From Sphingomonas citri (GTDB taxonomy: Bacteria; Pseudomonadota; Alphaproteobacteria; Sphingomonadales; Sphingomonadaceae): a stretch of 64,000 nt of DNA. Positions 16,372 through 25,259 of the stretch are shown here, piece after piece. Made by a program: the position numbers and the translations under genes. Numbering within the stretch: position 1 is the first letter of the stretch; the number at the start of each line of letters is the position of its first letter. The notes under the pieces are model-generated. The model did no database searches and was not told where the DNA came from. It saw only the letters and a program-made list of their open reading frames with translations. The DNA lies in contig NZ_JAHXZN010000001.1 in assembly GCF_019429485.1 (NCBI RefSeq), forward strand, positions 682,001-746,000, in the 5' to 3' direction.

Positions 16372-19300
16372 TCCTTCTTGGGTTCTGCCACGGGGGCGCT
16401 TGCGGGAGGCTGAACGGTGCCGCCACGGCGATTCTGCTCCTCGATCAGCGCCTGGAGGTTGCGTTTCACCAGCCGCTGCGGGTCGTAGAAGCTCGCCGCC
16501 GAGTCGATGAGACCGCGGAACGGCGCACGAATGGTGATGTTGAAGCGGATCGGCAGCCGCGTCAGCCGCCGCAGCAGGAAGTTGCTCTTCGCCCCCTGCC
16601 CCTGGCGGATACCGGCGAAGCGCACGCCCGTGACCATCTCGCCCGCGAGCGGCCCGTTCATCTCCACCGCGAGATCGCGATAGGTGAGCGAGCGCAGCGA
16701 CTGGAAGGCGAGATTGCCCCAGAAGCCGAGGTCCTTCTCGGTCAGCTCGCCGAGATAGGCGATGCTGCCGCCGCCCGCGCGCGCGACCAGCCGCCCGTCC
16801 GCGATCCGCCCGCCGCTCTCGTCGAACAGCATCGGCAGCACGCCGTCGAACGTGCCGGTCGCGCTCAGATTCTTGAAGTCGAACTGCTGGAGGAACTTGC
16901 CCGCGTCCATGCCGTCGACGCGGAAGGTCAGCCGACGCTCCTGGGTGTTGCCGAAATCGAGCAGGGTCGGCTCCAGCGTCAGCGTCCCGCCAGCGAAGGG
17001 CCAGCGCCCCTGCGCGACGCGGACGCGCGTGTTCGGTAGCGTCTGATAGGTGATGCGCCCGTCGAGCACGGGCACGCCGGGGTTGATCGAGCGCACCGTC
17101 GCGAACTGGTCGGGCGCGCTCTCCAGCGCGAGCAGGTCGGTGAAGACGATCGATCCCGCGATGCCCTCGACCGGGCCGAAGGCGGCGGCGAGATCGGTGC
17201 CTGGCGTGGTGAAGCGGCCGGTGCTGGTGACGCCCTCGGGGGTCCAGCTGATGTCGCCCGCGCCGCTCACCGTCCCGCGCACGTCCGCGATCACGCCGAA
17301 GGTCAGCCGGGTGAGCTTCTCGGGCTGGAGCGTCTCGCCGAAGGTAATCCCCGGCACCGCCAGATGCGCGCTACCCGTGCCGGCGGCGAGCCGGTGATCG
17401 ATCGTGACGTCGGCCACCTTGGTGCCCGTCCCCGGCTCGTGGAGCGTGCCCGCGGCGGCGATGGCGCCGTCGCGCAAGGTCAGCGTGACGTCGCGCGCGG
17501 CGAGCGGCTCGAAGCGCGCGGGCGTGGCCTGATCGGCGACGGTGAGCGCCCCGTCCAGCGCGAGCGCGCCGCCGTCGAACCGCCATCGCCCGTCCGCCGC
17601 GCTCATCACCAGCGGCACGTTGGCGATCGCGCCGCCCGCCCCGGTGAAGCGCCCCGCCACGCCGGCGCCGCCAAGCGTGCCGTCGAGCCGCGCGGCGTCG
17701 ATCCGGGTCACGCGGCCGGCCGGGCCGATCAGCGCAGCGACGTCGCTCAGCGCGAAACCGCGATCGGCGAGCCGCAGCCGCGCGTCGCCGGCGGTGAGCC
17801 GAAGCGGCGTCCCGCCCAGCGTACCACGCAGCGCCACGTCTTCGATCCGCGCCCCACCGCTCATCCGCCCATTCGCCACGCGGACCAGCGTGCCGTCGAG
17901 GGAGCAGAGCGTCAGCGCGGTACGATCCAGCGCCAGGCTGGAGATGACAAGGCGGTCGAACCGCAGCGGCGCGCAGCCGGACGCGAGCGTCAGCGCACCG
18001 CCGCGGCCGAGCCGCGCGTCGAGCGCCAGGCTGAGCCGCTCGACGCGTCCGCCGGGCAGCGGCCCCGACAGCGTCGCGCTGGCGCGGAGCCGAACGCCGT
18101 CGCTCGTGGGCAAGAAGGAGAGCGGGGTGAGGTCCAGCACGGCGCCGTCGCGGGCGTAGCGCGCGATCGTCGCTGTGCCGCCGACCGCCGAGCCGGGCGC
18201 CGCCTGCGTCAGCCGCACCGCCGTCGAGGGCAGCCCTCCGCCGCCGAGCGTCAGCCGACCCGCGAGTCGCGGCCCCGCGGGATGACCGAGCACGATCCCG
18301 CCGCCGTCGAGCGACGCGCGCGCGCCGGTCGCCGCGACGATCTCGGCACGGTCGACCGTCAGGAGCGTCGTCGCGCCGCTCGCCAGCGCCAGGTCGGCGG
18401 TGACGCGCATCCGCCGCGCCGCGGCGCCGAGGTCCTGAGCCAGCGCGGCGCCGAGCGGCGCCAGCGGCGTGCTGACCGTCGCGTCGCGCACGATCCGCAG
18501 CCGCGCCCGCTGGCTCGGCGCGAGCGCCACCGCCGCGGCGTCGAGCCGGCCGGCGAGCGTCGCGCCGCGCTCGGCGAGCCGCCACGTGCCGGAGAAGCGG
18601 GTCGGGCCGCCGCTCGCTGCCGCAGCGTGCAGCCGCGCCGCGGTGAGGGCGAGCGTTCCGCCGCTGCGCCGCGCGTCACCCGCGAAGCTGACCGTGCCAC
18701 CCAGCCCGTCGAGCCGCCCCGCGGCCGCGGTCACCCCCGCCGCACCTAGCCGCGCGCTGCCGCGCCAGCGATCGAGCGCGGGCGACAGCGCGGCGTCGAG
18801 CGTGACCGCGGGCGCGACGACCTGCGCGCCCGCGCAGTCGAGCGCCGCGGCACGGACCGGTCCGGCGAGCCGCGGCGCCTTCGCCACCACGCGCACCGAC
18901 ACGCCCGCGTCGAGGCCGCGCAGCGCGCAGCCGCCCGCGTCGAGCAGCGGTGCGGCGGCGAGAAGGCGACCGCTGAACCCGCCGTCGAGCCGTCCGCGCC
19001 CGCTCAGCCGCAGTGCCACGTTGCCATGGGGCGTGGTCAGCGCGACCCGCGCGTCGGCGACGTCGAGCTCGATCGCGGGCAGCGCGAAGCCGCCGCCCGA
19101 GCCGGCCGGCAGTAGTCGGTCGATCGCGCCGAGCGACAGCTTGCCGTCCGCCAGTCGCGCCGACAGGCGAACATGCCCCGCGCGCACGCCGACCAGCTTC
19201 GGCCCAGCGAGACCGATGTCGGTGTCGGTCTCCACCCAGTCGGCCACGAGATCGGGCGCTCGCGGATCGCCGATCACCACCCCGGTGAGCCGCTGGCGAC

Positions 19301-19466
19301 CGAAGCCGAGGTCCTCGATGGCGTAGCGGCCGGCGACCCCGCGTCTCGCCAACTCGCGATCGATCACGTGAGTCGCGATCGGCACGCGCGAGAGCCACAG
19401 AGTCGCGCCGGCGGCGAGCGCGAGTCCCGAGACGGCGATCAGAGCGCGTCGACGCGCGCTGGTCAC
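16368..19466 (-). CDS. ydbH: YdbH family AsmA-like intermembrane lipid transport protein
   Basis: A 1032-residue protein with one N-terminal membrane anchor (ALIAVSGLALAAGATLWLS, residues ~8-26) and a very long repetitive beta-rich periplasmic body full of short Gly/Ala/Leu/Arg strands (patterns such as ARLDGTLGGAGVAGRF), which is typical of the RBG/AsmA-like bridge proteins. The C-terminal third has the recognisable YdbH section (MDAGKFLQQFDFKNLSATGTFDG, then GVLPMLFDESGGRI and LPIRFNITIRAPFRGLIDSA). YdbH, TamB and YhdP are reported to transport phospholipids to the outer membrane redundantly in E. coli. It sits in its standard ydbH-ynbE-ydbL context. The body is fast-evolving, so only the ends and context make the call secure. 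Confidence 0.9.
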   Translation of the reverse strand: MTSARRRALIAVSGLALAAGATLWLSRVPIATHVIDRELARRGVAGRYAIEDLGFGRQRLTGVVIGDPRAPDLVADWVETDTDIGLAGPKLVGVRAGHVRLSARLADGKLSLGAIDRLLPAGSGGGFALPAIELDVADARVALTTPHGNVALRLSGRGRLDGGFSGRLLAAAPLLDAGGCALRGLDAGVSVRVVAKAPRLAGPVRAAALDCAGAQVVAPAVTLDAALSPALDRWRGSARLGAAGVTAAAGRLDGLGGTVSFAGDARRSGGTLALTAARLHAAAASGGPTRFSGTWRLAERGATLAGRLDAAAVALAPSQRARLRIVRDATVSTPLAPLGAALAQDLGAAARRMRVTADLALASGATTLLTVDRAEIVAATGARASLDGGGIVLGHPAGPRLAGRLTLGGGGLPSTAVRLTQAAPGSAVGGTATIARYARDGAVLDLTPLSFLPTSDGVRLRASATLSGPLPGGRVERLSLALDARLGRGGALTLASGCAPLRFDRLVISSLALDRTALTLCSLDGTLVRVANGRMSGGARIEDVALRGTLGGTPLRLTAGDARLRLADRGFALSDVAALIGPAGRVTRIDAARLDGTLGGAGVAGRFTGAGGAIANVPLVMSAADGRWRFDGGALALDGALTVADQATPARFEPLAARDVTLTLRDGAIAAAGTLHEPGTGTKVADVTIDHRLAAGTGSAHLAVPGITFGETLQPEKLTRLTFGVIADVRGTVSGAGDISWTPEGVTSTGRFTTPGTDLAAAFGPVEGIAGSIVFTDLLALESAPDQFATVRSINPGVPVLDGRITYQTLPNTRVRVAQGRWPFAGGTLTLEPTLLDFGNTQERRLTFRVDGMDAGKFLQQFDFKNLSATGTFDGVLPMLFDESGGRIADGRLVARAGGGSIAYLGELTEKDLGFWGNLAFQSLRSLTYRDLAVEMNGPLAGEMVTGVRFAGIRQGQGAKSNFLLRRLTRLPIRFNITIRAPFRGLIDSAASFYDPQRLVKRNLQALIEEQNRRGGTVQPPASAPVAEPKKD

Positions 19467-19564
19467 CTCGGATCTCCGTCACGCGTCATTCGATCGCCAG
19501 CATAGGCCGCCGCGTCCACCGCGCGCAATTGCACACGATCCCGCGCTCGCCTAGGCGACCCGCG

Positions 19565-20254
19565 ATGGTCGACGAAGAGATCGCCGCGAGCGACGTCCAG
19601 GGTCACCGCAAGCGGCTGCGCGAGCGGTTGCTCCTCGATCCCGACGGGCTGCACGATTATGAGTTGATCGAGTATCTGCTCGGCCTCACGCTCCGGAGGG
19701 TCGACACCAAGCCGATCGCCAAGGATCTGCTGCGTCGCTTCGGCAGCCTGAACGCCCTGATGGACGCGGATGCGATGGCGCTGACGCGGGTGGAGGGCCT
19801 CGGCGAAGTGAGTGTCGCCGCACTGCGCATCGCGCGTGCTACCGCGATCCGCCTGCTGCGTGAGCGCGCCACCGCCGCGCCGATCCTGTCGAATTGGCAG
19901 GCGCTGGCGGACTATCTTCATGCCGATATGGCGCACGACACCATCGAACGGTTCCGTGTGCTCCATCTGAATACGCGCAACATGATCATGCGCGACGAAG
20001 TGATGGCACAGGGCACGATCGACCAGGCGGCGGTGCACGTGCGCGAGGTGATCAAGCGCGCGCTCGACACCGGCGCCGCGGCGCTGATCCTCGTCCACAA
20101 CCATCCCTCGGGCGATCCGTCGCCGAGCCGCGCCGACATCGACATCACGCGCGCGATCGTCGCCGCCGCGCGACCGCTCGGTATCTTGGTCCACGACCAT
20201 GTCATCGTCGCGGGATCGGGGCAGCTGAGCCTGCGCGCGAAGGGGCTGATCTGA
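19565..20254 (+). CDS. radC: RadC family JAB/MPN domain protein
   Basis: A 229-residue protein with an N-terminal helix-hairpin-helix region (LGLTLRRVDTKPIAKDLLRRFGSLNALMDAD, then VEGLGEVSVAALRIA) and a C-terminal JAMM metalloprotein domain. The metal-binding pattern is complete: His178, His180 and Asp191 in VHNHPSGDPSPSRAD. Despite the name, a DNA repair role of RadC is doubtful and the true function is unknown. I chose ATG 19565 (MVDEEIAASDVQGHRKRLRERLL), which matches the usual beginning GHRxRLRxR. It is divergent from ydbH, with 98 bases between starts. Confidence 0.93.
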   Translation: MVDEEIAASDVQGHRKRLRERLLLDPDGLHDYELIEYLLGLTLRRVDTKPIAKDLLRRFGSLNALMDADAMALTRVEGLGEVSVAALRIARATAIRLLRERATAAPILSNWQALADYLHADMAHDTIERFRVLHLNTRNMIMRDEVMAQGTIDQAAVHVREVIKRALDTGAAALILVHNHPSGDPSPSRADIDITRAIVAAARPLGILVHDHVIVAGSGQLSLRAKGLI

Positions 20255-20336
20255 GCGGTCGCCGCGCCATTTGCCCCTCACGCCGCACGCTGCTACCCGC
20301 CCGCGCATCTTCCCGCCTCGCTCCAGGACCGCGCGC

Positions 20337-21650
20337 ATGATCCCCCGCTATTCCCGCCCCGAGATGACCGCGATCTGGACGCCCGAGGCGCGCTACGCGA
20401 TCTGGTTCGAGATCGAGGCGCACGCCACCGAGAAGCTCGCCGAGCTCGGCGTCGTGCCGCAGAGCGCCGCGGACGCGCTCTGGGCGTGGTGGGCGACCAA
20501 GCCCGCGATCGACGTCGCCGCGATCGACGCGATCGAGGCCGTGACCAAGCACGACGTGATCGCCTTCCTCACCTGGGTCGCCGAGCAGGTCGGCGACGAG
20601 GCGCGCTTCATGCACCAGGGCATGACCTCGTCCGACGTGCTCGACACCACGCTGGCGGTGCAGCTCGCGCGCGCCGCCGACCTGCTGCTCGCCGATCTCG
20701 ACCGGCTGCTGGAGGTGATCGAACGCCGCGCGCGCGAGCATAAGCTGACGCCGACGATCGGGCGCAGCCACGGCATCCACGCCGAGCCGGTCACCTTCGG
20801 GCTCAAGCTGGCGCAGGCCTATGCCGAGTTTGACCGGTGCAAGACGCGGCTGATCGCGGCGCGCGCGGATATCGCCACCTGCGCGATCTCGGGCGCGGTC
20901 GGCACCTTCGCCAACGTCGACCCGCGCGTGGAGGAGCATGTCGCCGCCGCGCTCGGCCTCGCGGTCGAGCCGGTGTCGACGCAGGTGATCCCGCGCGACC
21001 GTCACGCCATGTTCTTCGCGACGCTGGGCGTGATCGCCGGCTCGATCGAGCGCGTCGCCACCGAGGTGCGTCACCTGCAGCGCACCGAGGTGCTCGAGGC
21101 GGAGGAATATTTCTCGCCGGGGCAGAAGGGTTCGTCGGCGATGCCGCACAAGCGCAACCCGGTGCTGACCGAGAATCTGACCGGGCTGGCGCGTATGGTC
21201 CGCGGCTATGTCACCCCCGCGCTGGAGAATGTGGCGCTGTGGCACGAGCGCGACATCTCGCACTCGTCGGTGGAGCGCTATATCGGGCCGGACGCGACGA
21301 TAACGCTCGACTTCGCGCTGGCGCGGCTCACCGGCGTGATCGACAAATTGCTCGTCTATCCCGAGCGGATGCAGAAGAATCTCGACCGCATGGGCGGCCT
21401 GGTCCACTCGCAGCGCGTGCTGCTGGCGCTGACCCAGGCGGGCGTGAGCCGCGAGGACGCCTATCGGCTGGTGCAGCGCAATGCGATGAAGGTGTGGGAG
21501 TCGGATGGCGCGCTCTCGCTCCAGGAACTGCTCAAAAGCGACGCCGAGGTGACCGCGGCGCTGTCGGCGGACGAGATCGATGACAAGTTCGACCTTGGCT
21601 ACCACCTCAAGCACGTCGACGCGATCTTCGCGCGCGTCTTCGGCGCCTAG
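20337..21650 (+). CDS. purB: adenylosuccinate lyase
   Basis: PurB catalyses two steps of purine synthesis: release of fumarate from SAICAR and from adenylosuccinate. The 437-residue protein has the fumarase/aspartase superfamily regions: HQGMTSSDVLDTTLAVQLA, TIGRSHGIHAEPVTFGLK, and the signature SSAMPHKRNPVLTENLTGLAR containing the flexible catalytic-loop Ser. The ATG at 20337 (MIPRYSRPEMTAIWTPEARYAIW) matches typical starts. It lies 82 bases downstream of radC. Confidence 0.97.
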   Translation: MIPRYSRPEMTAIWTPEARYAIWFEIEAHATEKLAELGVVPQSAADALWAWWATKPAIDVAAIDAIEAVTKHDVIAFLTWVAEQVGDEARFMHQGMTSSDVLDTTLAVQLARAADLLLADLDRLLEVIERRAREHKLTPTIGRSHGIHAEPVTFGLKLAQAYAEFDRCKTRLIAARADIATCAISGAVGTFANVDPRVEEHVAAALGLAVEPVSTQVIPRDRHAMFFATLGVIAGSIERVATEVRHLQRTEVLEAEEYFSPGQKGSSAMPHKRNPVLTENLTGLARMVRGYVTPALENVALWHERDISHSSVERYIGPDATITLDFALARLTGVIDKLLVYPERMQKNLDRMGGLVHSQRVLLALTQAGVSREDAYRLVQRNAMKVWESDGALSLQELLKSDAEVTAALSADEIDDKFDLGYHLKHVDAIFARVFGA

Positions 21651-21769
21651 CGTCGCACGGCGCCGCGGCGGGCAGCCGGCCCGCCGGTAGTGCCCGGCGC
21701 TCCTGACCGGCCGCCAAGCAGCTACGCCCTTGGCGGCTCGTGCTGAGGTCGCGCCCAACTCTGTGTTGT

Positions 21770-21862
21770 CGTCCCGGGCTGGACCCGGGACCCATGCTGC
21801 CGCACACGCCAGACTTCTCACGGAGACCAGGATTCGGACCGAATCCGGGATGCCGGCGGAGG
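21770..21862. repeat. diverged palindrome-rich repeat, possible family A relative
   Basis: Within the 287-base gap after purB, cgtcccgggctggacccggga forms a perfect 7-base-arm hairpin (tcccggg/cccggga), followed by ggattcggaccgaatcc, a second hairpin. The overall form (outer cgtc, middle gccgcacacgcc, right end gggatgcc) resembles the 96-bp family, but the arms no longer match each other, so membership is tentative. Confidence 0.45.
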
Positions 21863-21937
21863 CGTCGATCGCGCCGTGCGTTGATCAGCACGTTCGATCG
21901 GATCGTCCTCAAGCCGATGGACCGGGCACCGGCACGC

Positions 21938-22435
21938 TCAGTCGAGGTAGCGTTCCTCCTCCTCGATCTCCTCGACATAATCCTCTTCCGGCGCGGCGAG
22001 CTCGGGCGGCACCACGATCGTGCTCTGCGCCGAGAAGCGTCCCTCGACCTGCGCACCGTTCTCGACCGCCAGCGTGCCGTAGCGACAGTCGCCGAAGATG
22101 CGCGCGCTACGCTCGATCACGAGATTGTCGGCGTTGATGCTGCCCTCGACCTGGCCGGCGATGCGCGCTGACTTCGCGACGATGTTGCCGCAGATCACGC
22201 TCTCCGCGCCTTGCACCAGCGCGGCGCACTCCAGATCGCCGTCGATCCGACCGTCGATGTGGATGTCCACCGTCGCCGAGACGTTGCCCGTCACCACGAC
22301 GTCGCCGCCGATCAGCGAGAAGGGCGTGTGCTTCGCGCCGGTCGCGGGCGCGGGCGGCACCAGCGCGGCGGCACGCGTGGGCGGCGCCGGAGGAGGGGGC
22401 GGTGCGTGCCGGCTGCCGAACATCGACATGATCAT
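21938..22435 (-). CDS. bactofilin family cytoskeletal protein
   Basis: A 165-residue bactofilin. A Pro/Ala-rich N-terminal tail (residues ~8-35) precedes the right-handed beta-helix core (SLIGGDVVVTGNVSATVDIHIDGRIDGDL, and continuing through IAGQVEGSINADNLVIERSARIFGD), and the C-terminal tail is acidic (EEDYVEEIEEEERYLD). Bactofilins polymerise without nucleotide into filaments that organise cell wall enzymes at the membrane. The gene overlaps the upstream M23 peptidase gene by four bases (ATGA), a conserved pairing known from other alphaproteobacteria, where the two control cell shape. Confidence 0.95.
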   Translation of the reverse strand: MIMSMFGSRHAPPPPPAPPTRAAALVPPAPATGAKHTPFSLIGGDVVVTGNVSATVDIHIDGRIDGDLECAALVQGAESVICGNIVAKSARIAGQVEGSINADNLVIERSARIFGDCRYGTLAVENGAQVEGRFSAQSTIVVPPELAAPEEDYVEEIEEEERYLD

Positions 22436-23523
22436 CTTCCTTTCGTGTCGCCGAAGGCGAGGAACGGCTGCGGGTTCACCGCCGTCCCGTGGAGGCGCAC
22501 CTCGAAATGGACGTGGGTGCCGGTCGACCGGCCGGTCGAACCCATGCGCGCGATGCGCTGGCCGCGCGCCACCTGCTCACCCTGCGTGACGTCGGCGCCG
22601 GAGAGATGGCCGTAGCGCGAGGCGATGCCGTCGCCGTGATCGATCTCGACAAGCCGGCCGTAGCCAGCGCGCTCGCCGACGAAGCTGACCCGACCCGCCG
22701 CCGCGGCATAGATCGGCTCGCCGTAGCGGCCGCGGAAGTCGAGTCCGGCATGGAAGGTCGGGCGGCCGTTGAAGGGGTCGGCGCGTACCCCGAAGCTGCT
22801 GGTCTGGCTCGACTCGCGCGTGGGACGACCGGACGGCACCGAGGCGGCCCCCTGCCCGACCGCGGCCCAGTGCACCACCGAGGTCGCGAGCGCCTCCAGC
22901 GCGGCGGGCACGGCGGTGCCGTCGTCGGGCCAGGGGATGAGCGGCCCTCCCTCCGCCCGCCGGCCCCGCGCGGCGAGGCGCTCGGCGTCGAGCCCGAGCC
23001 GGTGCAGCGCCGCGGTGCGTCGCTCGCGGTCGGCGTCGAACGTCTTGCCGAGCCCGCGCGCGAACCCCTGCTGCGCCGCATCGAGCGCCCCCAGCGTGTC
23101 ATCACCCTCGCGCACCGGCCGCTCCAACCCGTGGTGGACCACCGGTTGCCCCAGCTTGGAGGCGACGAGCTGCTCGATCAGCCGCTGGCGCCGGAGCAGC
23201 TCGCGGATCGCCGCCGTGTCACGCGGCGCGGCGGCGGGTGGCGCCGCACTCGGGTGAACGACGGCGGGCGGAGGCGCCACGACCGCGACGCGCGACACGC
23301 TCGGATCGAGCGCGGGCGCACGCAGGCTCCAAACCACCGCGGTGAGCGTGCCGCCGCCCCAGATCAGCAGCACCAGCGCGCCCGCGGCAAGGGCCCGCAG
23401 CTGCGTCCGCCGCGTGATCCGGATGAAGCGGACGCGCCCATCGGAGCGGAGGAACAACTCGCGGTCGACGAAAGTCTGTCGCGACCATGCTTCGATCGCA
23501 CGCCACGAGCCGTTCTCCGACAA
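22432..23523 (-). CDS. membrane-anchored M23 (LytM) family peptidoglycan endopeptidase
   Basis: A 363-residue protein with a short cytoplasmic N-terminus, one membrane helix at residues ~42-66 (LRALAAGALVLLIWGGGTLTAVVW), a Pro/Ala-rich linker and helical region, and a C-terminal LytM domain. All zinc and catalytic residues are visible: His258 and Asp262 in HAGLD, His306 in YGHLSG, and His337/His339 in HVHFE, so it should be an active endopeptidase on peptide cross-links. The cytoplasmic N-terminus can contact the bactofilin made from the overlapping downstream gene. This pair corresponds in architecture to the LmdC-bactofilin module. Confidence 0.93.
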   Translation of the reverse strand: MSENGSWRAIEAWSRQTFVDRELFLRSDGRVRFIRITRRTQLRALAAGALVLLIWGGGTLTAVVWSLRAPALDPSVSRVAVVAPPPAVVHPSAAPPAAAPRDTAAIRELLRRQRLIEQLVASKLGQPVVHHGLERPVREGDDTLGALDAAQQGFARGLGKTFDADRERRTAALHRLGLDAERLAARGRRAEGGPLIPWPDDGTAVPAALEALATSVVHWAAVGQGAASVPSGRPTRESSQTSSFGVRADPFNGRPTFHAGLDFRGRYGEPIYAAAAGRVSFVGERAGYGRLVEIDHGDGIASRYGHLSGADVTQGEQVARGQRIARMGSTGRSTGTHVHFEVRLHGTAVNPQPFLAFGDTKGR

Positions 23524-23750
23524 AAGACGCCACCCCGCCGTTGATCCCGTGACCCGCCTAACAACCGGCGCCGCGGTAAGCCAATCCGTCCGGCGCCATT
23601 CTCGCCAGAACGGGCCATCCGACCGCGCACGACTTCACGAGAACTATTTCAAATACAGGCCACTACTCGACATCGGTGCGCGGGAACTCTCCCATGGTCA
23701 ACGGATCGAACACGCTTTCCCTCGCGGCTCTGGGACGCGACAAGGGTGGC

Positions 23751-24281
23751 ATGATCAGGATCCTCGGTGCCGTCCTCGCCGGCGGCCAAGCGCGCCGGTT
23801 CGGCAGTGACAAAGCGCTCGCGTCACTCGACGGCACCGCGCTGCTCGACCACGCATTGGCGAGCCTGGCACCGCACGTCGCCGCGCTGGTGGTGGTCGGG
23901 CGCGTGTCGGCACCCGTGCCCGTGGTCCCGGATCGGCCGCACCCGGGCCTCGGCCCGCTCGGCGGCATCGCGGGTGCGCTGGCGTACGCCGCGGCGAACG
24001 GCTTCGACGCGGTGCTGACCACCGCCTGCGACACGCCTGCGCTACCCGAGTCGCTCATCACCGCGCTCCGCTCCGGCGGGGCTGCGCACGCCGCGGAAGC
24101 GCCCACGGTGGGTTACTGGCCGGTGACGCTGGCCGAGCCGCTCGCGACACATCTTGCTGCCGGCGGCGAGCGCTCGATCCGGCGATGGGCGGCGACCGCT
24201 GGTGTGATCGCGGCGTGTCCCGGCGTGACGCTGGCCAACGTCAACACGCCCGACGATCTGGCGCGGCTCGCGCGCCGCTGA
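23751..24281 (+). CDS. mobA: molybdenum cofactor guanylyltransferase MobA
   Basis: MobA transfers GMP from GTP to Mo-molybdopterin. The 176-residue protein has the nucleotide-binding loop LAGGQARRFGSDKA at residues 9-22, the GPLGGIAGAL stretch and the metal-binding TTACDTPALP, and ends with the typical VNTPDDLARL. I chose ATG 23751 (MIRILGAVLAGG); a longer frame from 23676 adds 25 residues without conservation. The protein is at the short end for MobA. It is divergent from the M23 gene, with 227 bases between them. No molybdenum enzymes are nearby. Confidence 0.92.
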   Translation: MIRILGAVLAGGQARRFGSDKALASLDGTALLDHALASLAPHVAALVVVGRVSAPVPVVPDRPHPGLGPLGGIAGALAYAAANGFDAVLTTACDTPALPESLITALRSGGAAHAAEAPTVGYWPVTLAEPLATHLAAGGERSIRRWAATAGVIAACPGVTLANVNTPDDLARLARR

Positions 24282-24291
24282 GCCACGCGGC

Positions 24292-25065
24292 TCAGCGCGC
24301 CGCGGCGACCTCGCGCTCCTTGGCCTCGACCTGGTCGATCAGCGTGAGCACGTTCACGATGAGGACGCGCATCGCCGCCCGCGCCGCCTCGGCGTCGCGC
24401 GCCAGGATAGCGTCGCGCACCGCGGTATGTTCGGCAATGCTCGCCGATCGCCCCGATATCCGGTTGGTGAAGCGGATCGAGGTGCGCAGCGCGGTCTCGA
24501 CGATGTCGCGCAGCCGCGTGAAGAACGGGTTGTTCGAGGCGCGCAACACCGCGACGTGGAAAGCGAGATCGGCGTCGAGCGTGTCGTCTTCCCCCCGCTC
24601 GGCGGCGCGCATCCGCTCCAGCCCGGCGCTGATCGCCGCCTGCTGCTCGGCCGTGGCGCGCTGTGCCGCCAGCGCGGCGCCCTCGGGCTCCATCGCGATG
24701 CGCAGCTCATTGAACTGGCGCAGCAGCTCGATCGAGAGCTTGCGCTCGAGCAGCCAGCGCAGCACGTCGGGATCGAACAGGTTCCACGCGTCCTGCGGGC
24801 GGACGAACGTGCCTTGCTTCGGGCGCGCGCCGAGGAGGCCCTTGGCCGCGAGCATCTTGACCGCCTCGCGCGTGACCGAGCGACTGACGCCGTGAGCCTT
24901 GACGATCTCCGCCTCGTTGGGAAAGGGTCGGTCGGCATAGTCGCCGACCACGATCGCGCGCCCGAGCACCTCCTGCAGGCCGTAGGTCAGGTTGCGACCG
25001 AGTTCATGCTGCACTGGCGGAGCCCCGTAGCTGACGCGGGCACCGATCGGCCCAACGCGCGACAC
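24292..25065 (-). CDS. GntR/FadR family transcriptional regulator with FCD domain
   Basis: A 257-residue regulator: winged helix-turn-helix at residues ~25-95 (FPNEAEIVKAHGVSRSVTREAVKMLAAKGLLGARPKQGTFV) and an all-helical FCD ligand-binding domain from ~110, where the metal-binding pattern is partly visible (DADLAFHVAVLRASNNPFF and a later EHTAVRDAIL). FCD regulators mostly bind carboxylates or sugar acids. It is divergent from the two glycosidase genes at 25260 and 26399, so it probably controls them and itself. The start is a GTG at 25065; no ATG fits the conserved N-terminus. Confidence 0.9.
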   Translation of the reverse strand: MSRVGPIGARVSYGAPPVQHELGRNLTYGLQEVLGRAIVVGDYADRPFPNEAEIVKAHGVSRSVTREAVKMLAAKGLLGARPKQGTFVRPQDAWNLFDPDVLRWLLERKLSIELLRQFNELRIAMEPEGAALAAQRATAEQQAAISAGLERMRAAERGEDDTLDADLAFHVAVLRASNNPFFTRLRDIVETALRTSIRFTNRISGRSASIAEHTAVRDAILARDAEAARAAMRVLIVNVLTLIDQVEAKEREVAAAR

Positions 25066-25092
25066 TAGCCGACCTGATCCGTATCGAGAAGA

Positions 25093-25170
25093 TTAATCAT
25101 GCTTGTGGTGGCGCGACCCGGAACGGAGCGATCGACGATCAATCACCAGCAAGGCTTTGATATGATTATA
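25093..25170. promoter_or_regulatory. candidate operator pair between GntR gene and glycosidase operon
   Basis: Two AT-rich sites, ttaatcat at 25093-25100 and atgattat at 25162-25169, are inverted copies of each other over seven bases in an otherwise GC-rich gap between divergent genes. This is the position expected for GntR operators and for the promoters, but there is no direct evidence of binding. Confidence 0.3.
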
Positions 25171-25259
25171 CCGCTTTTCTCTACCCCCGCGCTCGGCTAG
25201 ATTGCGGATCAACCATGCAAAGCCTTATTCCTGCGCAACAAAATACGAGAGGAGATGAG

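Noticed and set aside
17364..18749. Arg-rich open frames opposite and within ydbH
   Set aside because: They are shadows of the ydbH frame; no ribosome binding site or protein-like pattern.
21660..21700. Hairpin ggcgggc/gcccgcc after purB as terminator
   Set aside because: The stem is short for this GC content and no T tract follows; chance pairing is likely.
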